From contig CALFNR010000068.1 of the NCBI GenBank assembly GCA_937903005.1, positions 1-64,000 of the forward strand: a DNA stretch of 64,000 bases, given 5' to 3'. A model generated the notes under the pieces. That model did not search any database. It saw only the letters and a program-made list of their open reading frames with translations, and was not told where the DNA came from. Origin of the DNA: Clostridium_AI sp002297865. GTDB taxonomy: Bacteria; Bacillota; Clostridia; Lachnospirales; Lachnospiraceae. The position numbers were made by a program, and so were the translations under genes. Shown one piece after another: positions 53,375 to 61,900 of the stretch. Each line of letters begins with the position of its first letter. The stretch's first letter is position 1.

Positions 53375-54796
53375 TTATTCGCTCACTTTCTGAACCTTAA
53401 TCATGTTTGTAGAACCTTCAACACCTAAAGGAACACCAGCTGTAATAACAGCAATATCACCATCTATTAAATGTCCAGCACTCTTAGCTTGTTCAAGTGC
53501 ATGGTTAAATAACTCAAAAGTATCTTCTTTCTTTTCAATCTTAATCGGAATAACACCCCAAGCTAAGTTTAACTGACGTAATACTTGTTCGTTTACTGAA
53601 CAGCCTAAAATTGGGCTAGCTGGGCGGTATTTTGATACACGTCTTGCAGTAGAACCTGACATTGTTACAGAAACGATTGCTTCTGCATTTAAGTCATGTG
53701 CTGTCATAACTGTTGCATGAGAAATAGCTTCTCTAACTGTTGCGTATTCTTTAGAACCCATAAAGTTAAAACGTTTTTTATAATCGATGTCCTGTTCTGT
53801 TCTAGCAGCAATTTTAGCCATCATAGTAACCGCTTCTACTGGATATTTTCCGGCAGCTGTTTCACCAGATAACATGATTGCACCAGTACCATCGTAAATA
53901 GCGTTTGCAACGTCAGAGATTTCTGCACGAGTTGGTCTAGGATTCTTCATCATAGAATCGAGCATCTGAGTTGCAGTGATAACCTGTTTTCCAGCTTTGT
54001 ACATTTTCTTAATAATCATCTTCTGGATAACTGGTACTTCTTCACCTGGGATTTCAACACCCATATCACCACGGGCAATCATAATTCCATCAGAAGCTTC
54101 GATAATTTCATCAATGTTATCAACGCCTTCTTTATTTTCTATCTTGGAAATAATACGAATTGCATTACCATTGTTTTCACTTAAGACTTTTCTAACTTCA
54201 AATACATCTGCAGCTGTTCTTACGAAAGACGCTGCTACAAAATCATAACCTTTTTTACAAGCGAAAATGATATCTTCTCTATCTTTTTCACTTAAATAAG
54301 GCATGCTTAATCTTGTGTCTGGTACGTTAACACCTTTTTTATTTGATACAGGTCCTTCATTTAATACCTTACAAACGATGTCTGTTTCTGTTTTTTCTTC
54401 TACGATCATTTCAATTAAACCGTCATCGATAAGAATACGTGTTCCAATTGTAACGTCGCTTGGTAAACCTTTATAACTGATAGAAACAATGTCCTTTGTT
54501 CCTGCTAATTCACGAGTAGTTAATGTAAATGTTTGTCCTTTTTCAAGATACTCTTTCCCATTCGTGAAATCTCTTAATCTGATTTCTGGTCCTTTTGTAT
54601 CTAAAAGTGCTGCAATTGGACGTCCAACTTCTTCACGTACTCTGCAAAGTGCATCAAATCTTCCACCATGCTCTTCATAACTACCATGTGAAAAATTGAA
54701 TCGTGCAACATCCATTCCTGCTTCGGCAATTTGCTTTAACACTCCTGGTTGATCTGTAGCTGGTCCTAGGGTACAAATAATTTTTGTTTTTCTCAT
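53375..54796 (-). CDS. pyk: Pyruvate kinase
   Basis: A 473-residue glycolytic enzyme converting phosphoenolpyruvate and ADP to pyruvate and ATP. KIICTLGPATD (start), RFNFSHGSYEEH (about 32-43), ALLDTKGPEIR, IISKIENKEGVDNIDEI (catalytic Lys), IMIARGDMGVEIPGE and TATQMLDSMMKNPRPTRAE are all present. The usual length without the extra C-terminal PEP-utiliser domain of some Bacilli. Monocistronic, with its own promoter and terminator. Confidence 0.97.
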   Translation of the reverse strand: MRKTKIICTLGPATDQPGVLKQIAEAGMDVARFNFSHGSYEEHGGRFDALCRVREEVGRPIAALLDTKGPEIRLRDFTNGKEYLEKGQTFTLTTRELAGTKDIVSISYKGLPSDVTIGTRILIDDGLIEMIVEEKTETDIVCKVLNEGPVSNKKGVNVPDTRLSMPYLSEKDREDIIFACKKGYDFVAASFVRTAADVFEVRKVLSENNGNAIRIISKIENKEGVDNIDEIIEASDGIMIARGDMGVEIPGEEVPVIQKMIIKKMYKAGKQVITATQMLDSMMKNPRPTRAEISDVANAIYDGTGAIMLSGETAAGKYPVEAVTMMAKIAARTEQDIDYKKRFNFMGSKEYATVREAISHATVMTAHDLNAEAIVSVTMSGSTARRVSKYRPASPILGCSVNEQVLRQLNLAWGVIPIKIEKKEDTFELFNHALEQAKSAGHLIDGDIAVITAGVPLGVEGSTNMIKVQKVSE

Positions 54797-54947
54797 TGAC
54801 TTCTGCCTTTCTTTCTAGTATTTAAATATAAATAAACAGCACGTTATAAGATAATTTTGCCCCCATATTAAGCTTTTTATTTTCCAAATCCATAATTACA
54901 AATTACTTCTAGTGAATACACTCCCTTGTTTTGTGCTTATTTGCTTA

Positions 54948-54976
54948 ATTATATCAGGCGTTATGCGTTTTTTCAA
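54948..54976 (-). promoter_or_regulatory. pyk promoter
   Basis: -35 TTGAAA at 54976-54971, 17-nt spacer, -10 TATAAT at 54953-54948 on the minus strand, giving a leader of about 145 nt before the ATG. Confidence 0.75.
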
Positions 54977-55008
54977 TATGTTTTATCAAAAAATCTTTTA
55001 CGAAAAGA

Positions 55009-55428
55009 CTACAATTTTCTTTCCGTAACAACAAATTTTATCTTTCCTTCCGTTTCCTTATTAATGCTCATTTGAATATTAGCATCACCTTCCATATCGC
55101 TCTGTAACTTACATGATTCTTCCAGAGGCTTATCATTGCTGACTTCTTTCTCCCACAAATTTTTCTCCCCTGCATCTTTTACATCCAGCTTGCAAGTTCC
55201 TGTGCTTAATGTTACTTCCCAATCAAACTGATAAACGTATCCTTTTTTCATCGCAACCTTTTCTTTAATACAGTTATATTTTTCTTCATATTCTTCCTTA
55301 AAAAGATTGTACTGAATATTCAATACTTCTTTTTCTTCATTCTTGTTTTGATTTTTAATAAAAACTGCAACTCCTGTTATAATACCAAGAATAACAATTA
55401 TGCCAATAAATAAACGTTTTTTATTCAT
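55009..55428 (-). CDS. Small membrane-anchored extracytoplasmic protein, 139 residues
   Basis: Not recognised as a family. One N-terminal helix (about 5-23, LFIGIIVILGIITGVAVFI) with a basic start anchors a hydrophilic exported domain of beta character containing three cysteines (NCIKEK, GTCKLD, ESCKLQ). No lipobox is present. It overlaps the ATPase gene by four bases (ATGA) and ends the peptide/ABC cassette. An immunity or accessory role is inference from position only. Confidence 0.65.
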   Translation of the reverse strand: MNKKRLFIGIIVILGIITGVAVFIKNQNKNEEKEVLNIQYNLFKEEYEEKYNCIKEKVAMKKGYVYQFDWEVTLSTGTCKLDVKDAGEKNLWEKEVSNDKPLEESCKLQSDMEGDANIQMSINKETEGKIKFVVTERKL

Positions 55429-56099
55429 TTTTTTACATCCTCCACGATCTTTCCATCCGATAAAGTTATAATACGCTTTGTTTTACGTGCCACCTTTTCA
55501 TCATGAGTTACTATAATAATTGTTTTTCCTGCATCGTTTATCTGTTTAAAAATCTCCATTAAGTCATCGCCATTTTTTTTATCTAATGCCCCAGTTGGCT
55601 CATCTGCTAAAATAATACCGTTACTACTTGCTAATGCTCTTGCCAATGCAACTCTTTGCTGCTGTCCGCCTGAAATATGAATCGGCAGTTTTTCTTTCAA
55701 ATCAGATATTCCCAACATTTCCAGTTTTTCCAGTATAATTTTCTTTCGTTCACTGCGTCTCATGTTTTTCGCTAATAACGGAAGTTCAACATTTTCGTAT
55801 ACAGAACAATGTTTCATTAATGCAAAATGCTGAAAAACAAAACTTATCTTTTCCTTTCTTACGGAATGCAATTGTATCATTTTCATATTATGTACTTGAA
55901 TTTCATCTAAATTATATTCGCCTGATGTAAGAGTATCCATACAACCAATAATATTAAGTAATGTAGATTTGCCAGACCCAGAAGCTCCCATTATTGCAAC
56001 ATATTCCCCATCCTCAATTTTTAATGAAACCTGATCCAAAGCCTTTGTTTCACAATTACCACTTTTATATATTTTGCATATATTATTTAAACAAATCAT
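55425..56099 (-). CDS. ABC transporter ATPase (MacB/LolD-like)
   Basis: A 224-residue ATPase: Walker A GASGSGKSTLLNIIG (about 38-52), Q-loop FVFQHFALMKH, signature HISGGQQQRVALARAL (about 143-158), Walker B IILADEPTGALD, switch His VTHDE. Its start overlaps the stop of the upstream permease (TAATG). It powers the two FtsX-like permeases encoded before it. Similar in layout to, but distinct from, the ATPase of the bacteriocin cassette at 44 kb. Confidence 0.88.
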   Translation of the reverse strand: MICLNNICKIYKSGNCETKALDQVSLKIEDGEYVAIMGASGSGKSTLLNIIGCMDTLTSGEYNLDEIQVHNMKMIQLHSVRKEKISFVFQHFALMKHCSVYENVELPLLAKNMRRSERKKIILEKLEMLGISDLKEKLPIHISGGQQQRVALARALASSNGIILADEPTGALDKKNGDDLMEIFKQINDAGKTIIIVTHDEKVARKTKRIITLSDGKIVEDVKK

Positions 56100-57385
56100 T
56101 ACTCATTCCCTCCAATCAATTCAACAGGCTTCATCCGTCTTAATATTAGAATTGGCAATATACTTGCAATCACAGTTATCATAAATGCAATGAAAACGAT
56201 AAATGGCAAGGTCAATCTAAAGTGTATGCGTCTTAATAAAATTGAAAAAGCTCCATATCTGCTTTTTAAAATCAAATATGTTCTTAGTAAATATGCAATG
56301 CATACTGATACAAACATCATATAACCGTTCTCAAAAAGCACTTTTAATGATATATCTCTGCCAGACAAACCCTTTGCATACATAATTCCATACTCTGACT
56401 TTTCTAACAAAATAGACACTAATGTTGCTGAAGAAATTGATATTACACTAAACAGAATAAAAATAACCGCCATAAAAATTGAGGTATCCAGATTCTTTTC
56501 ATAGGACTGGGCATACTCATCCAAAACGTCTTTCATAGGTATCGCACTAACTGACACTCCTAGCTCCTTGGCTTTTTCTGCAATACTGCCCTTTATCAAA
56601 GTCTTGTCTGCATCCTTTTCAAGCAAAATATAGGAAGATGATATAGTACATAATGTTGTCATAATATCTTTGCTTTGTCGAATCTCATCTTGTGTCCTGC
56701 AAACTATCATTTTGTAGTTCAAACAAACTGTATCACTGCCTATAGCATCCACATCTCCATACCATCTTTCTCCCTTTTTTAAGATTCCAGTAACCTGATA
56801 CTTTTTGTTTGTCTCTTTGTTTGTCAAAACTGTCCCCACTGGAGCTACTTCTCTATAGCTATATCCCACTAAGACTGGAGTAACTCCATTCTTTATTTGA
56901 TTTTGAAAATCTTTTTTCCCTTTCAGCAGTTCCAAATTGCATAATTGCTCTAAACCTGGTGTCACATAAACAGCGTCTGTTACTCCTAGCTTTTCCATTT
57001 TGAATGTATTTTTGAACCCAACTCTATTCACATCCATATAGTCCTTATTCTTTTCTAATTCCTGAAAGTACACACTTGTTTCATCATAACTTCCAGCTGC
57101 CCTGACTCCATCTATATGAGTAATAGAATCTACCAATTCATTTATGCTTTTTACATATTGTTCTGTTTCTTCTGTATAATTAATTCGTAGCATTAATGTT
57201 CTTTCCTGTCCGTATTGCAGCATATTCCCTAATTCCATATTATGATAAACATAACGAAACATATTTGTTGCCATTTGGTCTACCAAGAAAATGGAACACA
57301 TACAAACTAAACAAACAAGATAAATCTTCCATCTCACTTTACTCATGGAACGAATTGTAATTAAAATAACATTTCTTATCTTCAT
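56099..57385 (-). CDS. FtsX-like ABC permease II
   Basis: A 428-residue permease. N-terminal helix (about 18-38), a large extracytoplasmic domain (about 45-295) and three C-terminal helices (about 300-325, 350-370, 388-415) in the FtsX layout, ending ILRRMKPVELIGG, the usual coupling motif. YGIMYAKGLSGRDI is the FtsX-like cytoplasmic loop. Nine nt after permease I. Together they would make a heterodimeric MacB-type exporter or resistance transporter; substrate unknown. Confidence 0.8.
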   Translation of the reverse strand: MKIRNVILITIRSMSKVRWKIYLVCLVCMCSIFLVDQMATNMFRYVYHNMELGNMLQYGQERTLMLRINYTEETEQYVKSINELVDSITHIDGVRAAGSYDETSVYFQELEKNKDYMDVNRVGFKNTFKMEKLGVTDAVYVTPGLEQLCNLELLKGKKDFQNQIKNGVTPVLVGYSYREVAPVGTVLTNKETNKKYQVTGILKKGERWYGDVDAIGSDTVCLNYKMIVCRTQDEIRQSKDIMTTLCTISSSYILLEKDADKTLIKGSIAEKAKELGVSVSAIPMKDVLDEYAQSYEKNLDTSIFMAVIFILFSVISISSATLVSILLEKSEYGIMYAKGLSGRDISLKVLFENGYMMFVSVCIAYLLRTYLILKSRYGAFSILLRRIHFRLTLPFIVFIAFMITVIASILPILILRRMKPVELIGGNE

Positions 57386-57394
57386 ACTCTTCTC

Positions 57395-58489
57395 TTAACT
57401 CCTTCCCGATTTAATCGCCTGGGCTGGAGCAATTCGAATAATCTGCCAGACTGGAAATAGTATTATAATAACAGTTGTTACGATGGTAAATACAACCATT
57501 AATAAAATCTCTTTTATATCAGCCTTAATAACATACCCACTTGCATATCCAATTATTTTTGAGATACCCAATTGCACAAAATAGCATGCAGTTCCTGCAA
57601 GCACACAATTAATCAGCATTTCTCTAAAAATATCTTTTACGAGTTTAAAATTACTAAATCCAAAAGCTTTTTTTATAGCGACTTCTACTCTACGCTGTTC
57701 GATCCAGAATTCTGATATAATCACACAATTAGCAATACTAAATAAGTAAATAAATAAGACAACACTAGCCTCTGTATTATTCATTGCATAGGAAAGTGCA
57801 TCTACATTATTATCTCTTTGATAAGCTGCAATTTCAATTGCAGGTGATTTCCGTATTAAATTTTCTTTTATTTCTTTATATGCCTCATATGTATTTTCCG
57901 ATTCACTATTCATAACCAATTTAAAACTGTTCATTTCTAAAATATGCTTTACCATTTTTGAATCAAGACATTCACCGTAAACCATGATGTTTGCATTGCT
58001 ATCCATATTCCTTATAATTCCTACTACCTCATACTCTGCACCACTTAAATTTATGTACTCTTTTCCATCCTTATCTACAACATACTCCTGTAAGTTACTC
58101 CTAATTGCCAACACTGGCTTTCCTTCTTCTATTTCATCAGCATTTGGCATTCTTCCCTGTTCCATTGCTAATCTAGGTTTCACTTTTTCTTGCATGACAA
58201 CATCAATCCGTACATTTCCTTCTACACCATCTACATATCCTTCTGATACAATATTTATATTCACCTTTTGTTTTGACTTTAACATATTAAAATCCATTTT
58301 GGCATTGTCAAGATTATCAATCATTACTTCCGTTGTTTCTAAATACTGCATCTTACGATTCTCTTTTGTATCTTTCGTTACTTGCTTGTAAATAGTTAAC
58401 CCATCAAATAACATTAAAAATGCAATGATTAATCCAACAATTAAATATACAGTAGATAATGGGTAACGGAAAACTTTTTTTATTTTCAT
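57395..58489 (-). CDS. FtsX-like ABC permease I
   Basis: A 364-residue permease with one N-terminal helix (about 10-30), an extracytoplasmic MacB-like domain (about 35-235) and three C-terminal helices (about 240-265, 290-310, 325-350), ending IIRIAPAQAIKSG. The loop RRVEVAIKKAFGFSNFKL is the FtsX coupling helix region. It begins 32 nt after the small secreted-protein gene with no strong RBS. Pairs with permease II and the ATPase. Confidence 0.8.
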   Translation of the reverse strand: MKIKKVFRYPLSTVYLIVGLIIAFLMLFDGLTIYKQVTKDTKENRKMQYLETTEVMIDNLDNAKMDFNMLKSKQKVNINIVSEGYVDGVEGNVRIDVVMQEKVKPRLAMEQGRMPNADEIEEGKPVLAIRSNLQEYVVDKDGKEYINLSGAEYEVVGIIRNMDSNANIMVYGECLDSKMVKHILEMNSFKLVMNSESENTYEAYKEIKENLIRKSPAIEIAAYQRDNNVDALSYAMNNTEASVVLFIYLFSIANCVIISEFWIEQRRVEVAIKKAFGFSNFKLVKDIFREMLINCVLAGTACYFVQLGISKIIGYASGYVIKADIKEILLMVVFTIVTTVIIILFPVWQIIRIAPAQAIKSGRS

Positions 58490-58521
58490 TAGTTAATATG
58501 TTCTAATCTATTTCTTTTTTA

Positions 58522-58920
58522 TTAGTCAACTTCTTTTAAAGCTTTTACTGCATATTCGGTTGTATGTGATTTGTTATCAATGGAATGACGACTTTGATAA
58601 CAATAAACGTCACTATAAGAATAAACACATTGTGCATAAGATGAGTCGCTGTCATATTTACTCATAGAACAGCTGCTTTTTGTTTTCCATAACTCTAATC
58701 TTACTGCTACTGGATAACTTCCACTTGACTTATCTGTAGTAGCTGTTGCATCATCTGAACCAAAAATCTGCCAATTGAATGAACAGTCCAAGTCTGCTGA
58801 TGCTGATGTATCCTTGTAACTTAAACTAGATGATGCTGCTGATGCTGTTAAAGAACCTGCAGCTAACATTAATAAAAACAGGGACTCCCCCACGAACATT
58901 CCACGTAGGACAGTCCCCAT
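58522..58920 (-). CDS. Small secreted protein of a peptide/ABC cassette; start altered by a palindrome
   Basis: A 132-residue frame. Residues about 13-30 (SLFLLMLAAGSLTASAASS) are the hydrophobic and cleavage parts of a signal peptide, but the basic start expected of one is missing: the first 12 codons lie in a REP-like palindrome. No good RBS precedes ATG 58920 or the in-frame ATG 58899. The mature part (about 100 residues) is Ser/Tyr-rich with five cysteines (DLDCSFNW, SSCSMS, AQCVYSYSDVYCY) and matches no family I recognise. Position before an ABC exporter suggests a bacteriocin-like or signalling peptide. It may be a damaged gene. Confidence 0.6.
   Translation of the reverse strand: MGTVLRGMFVGESLFLLMLAAGSLTASAASSSLSYKDTSASADLDCSFNWQIFGSDDATATTDKSSGSYPVAVRLELWKTKSSCSMSKYDSDSSYAQCVYSYSDVYCYQSRHSIDNKSHTTEYAVKALKEVD
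58881..58917. repeat. REP-like GGGACT/AGTCCC palindrome
   Basis: GGGACT (58881-58886) and AGTCCC (58912-58917) enclose a second inverted repeat CCaCG/CGtaGG, a 37-bp imperfect palindrome. Its shape (GGGAC outer arms, GC-rich in an AT-rich context) resembles the small palindromic repeats scattered through many clostridial genomes. It sits between the stop of the giant surface-protein gene (58929) and the signal-peptide core of the small secreted protein. Confidence 0.65.
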
Positions 58921-58928
58921 TTTCTAAT

Positions 58929-61900
58929 TTACTTCACTGTCACCTTAACCTTCTTCCACATACCATTCTGTGCAATCACATAAATGTAACAGCTTCCCTT
59001 CTTCTTGCCTTTCACTTTCCCAGTTTTCGTAACACTTGCAATATCACAGTTACTGGAAATATAACGGAGCTCACTTACTACAAGCTTCTTTTTCTTACCT
59101 TTTGGTAATACTGCTTTTGCTTTTATCTGTACTGCCGTTCCTTTCTTCACAGCCAGGCTAGATTTCTTCACCTCAACCTTAACTGGATTTGCATACTTGG
59201 ATTTCTTTGAAATATTATACGTAAATACTTTATAAGAACTTCCAATTATCTCTTTTTTGCCTTTCACAATTTTGTAAGCATCAACCTTATACTCATACCA
59301 CTGTTTTTCTGCTAACTTCTTCTGTGTATAAGTAAGTGTCTTTCCACTCTTAATTGTTTTTAACAGTTTAAACTTATTAGACTTCTTGCCTGGCTTATAG
59401 TTTCTGCCATATACCAGATAGCCATCTGCTTTTACCTGTTTGGTCCATGTAAGCTTGCATGCATTTTTGTCTGTTTCTGCCTTTAGGAAAATCTGGTTAA
59501 TCTTTTTGTCTTCCTTCTTCACCTGCTTATTTTCTTCGACAACTACTCCACTTGAGCATTTGTATAGTTTTACTACATACTCACTTACATTCTGTGCATA
59601 AATTTCCTTATAATCCAAAATGTCATCTGCTGTCAGGTCAACGAAATTACCGTCCTCATCCAAAACATTGCCTAACTCATCTATGTAATAATATACTTTC
59701 TGTTTTTTCACTTTTGGACGTTTTGTAATCAGGTCTACAACTAGTTTTCCATTTGCGTCTACTAATGGTACTTGTTTTAGTACTTCCATCTCCTTGTAAA
59801 CATTTCCGTATACAGTAGCACTAACTGTACTGAAGTTTCCATTGAGCAAAACATTTCCTACCTGTGCTCCTGTTCCTTCCAATAGGGTGCCGTCATTTAC
59901 TCTTACTTTAACCTGATTTTTTGGATTTTCAGGAACGGCAAAAATGAACGTGTTAAGTTTTGACTGATTCAGTTCCTGATTCATTGTATAGGTTAATTTA
60001 TTAATCTTTACTTTCTTCGTAACTTTCTGGCCATTTTCCTCAACCACCTTCTTCTGATTGCTGATAACTGGTTTAACTTTGTCCTTATAGAAGGATTCCA
60101 TATTAATATGCTGTCCACTGACTTTTAACTCTGTCAGTTTAGCTGTGGACGCATTTTCATCTACTTCTCCATAAGTTGCAACACCAGAAGCTGCATCTTC
60201 CAGACAATAGCCTTCTAAAAGATCCTCTTGTGTAAATGAAACGACAACTTCTTTCTTATCTTCTTCTGCCACACGGATAATTCCATTGTCATCTTTGCTA
60301 TTATCGAAGCATTGTTTCACTTTACTTATAATTTTGCCCTTTTGATTTTTTAATACCGTTACTACATTTCCATGTGTGCTGTTTACGAAGGAATTATTTT
60401 TAATGGTAACAACACAATCAACTTCCTTTTCCTTCTGTTCAATTCGAGAACTCATACTTTCATTGCTTCCGTACTTGTCAATCAGACTATGAATTGTAGT
60501 AGTTCCCATATTATCGGACTTGTCTTCCTCTTCTAGTTGGGAACCATCTGCATTTTCAACCCAAACTCTTGCATACAGTAACATGCCAGCAGACGGTATT
60601 TCATAACTGCTTAACCGTAAATCTTCTTTTGAGAACTGATTCTGCATCATTTCATTGATTTCAGGTTCTTCTAACGTACACTGGTAGGAATAGGCTCCTG
60701 CGTCCATTAGGGCAAATACTTTGTCATCTTGTATCGTAATAGTTTTTAATGGTTCCACATCTGCTTTTTCTCCTGAAAGGGTACATATATCAGGATTACT
60801 TTCGTATAATCCAATTACAACCTTCTTGCCACTGTGAACAAGTGGTACCGTTCCCTGGCTGCTTATATTCATTTCAATGGTTCTTGTCTTTCTATATTCT
60901 TCTGTAATGTGAACAGACTCTAATTTAATTTCTGGAATGTTCAGCTTAATTTCACCACTACATTCTTCTTCCATTGAAATGTTTCCTTGACTTTCAGCTA
61001 CAATAGAATAAGAAATATCTTCTATTTTTCCCTCTGGCACATCGTAGGATGCATTTACAACGGTACTTTCTCCTGGCAGTAAGGAAACCGCAAACTCTTC
61101 TTCCTTTCCAGCTAAGTTAACTGTTATTTTATTAATCTTTCGGATTCCAGCATTTTTCACTGTAAATGGAACTGGTAATGTAAATCCCATTCTAACATCA
61201 TTGGTATCAATAGAAGGTTTGGTTGCCTCTACTGCGCACAGTTTAAATTTGCCTACTGCTGACAAAAGATTGGTTACACCCACTGGTGTGTATACATTAA
61301 CTCTTTCTGTCTGTTCCGTCTTCCCATCTTCTGATGTGGTAACATGCTCTAGTTCGTCTACTGTATAAGTAGATGGATCATTTTTATCAATCTCATAGTG
61401 GGTACTTTGAATTACTGCGTGTACATTGTCTTCCTTACTATATATTTCAAATGAATCAATGGTATCACCACTATCCATTTTTGCCATTTCCACTGGCTGT
61501 GATACTAAAATCCGATTTCCGTCCTGATAGAAACGTACTGCGGATAAAGTGTAGGCTGTATTTGGAACAAAGCACTGTTCCTGCTGCTTTGAATCGTCTT
61601 TTTGTTCTTTGCTTTCTGTCTCAACCCAGACAATGGATAAATCGTTGATTGTTCCATTTCCTGCTGGTTTACTAAAGCGGAAATTTGTTGATATTTTCTC
61701 TGCTCCAGCCTGCTTAATGCTTTCGATAAAGTCATCACATGGTAAACCTGTTTTATCAACTGCCTGTAAACGGATATCCTTTTCCATATCCAGTACGGCA
61801 TCTTCTGACTTACTATCTTCCGCTTTTTCTTCTATTTTTTCTCTCTGTTTTTCGTTATACCATCCAAGGATAAATCGTTCTTCTCCATTCCACTTTAATG

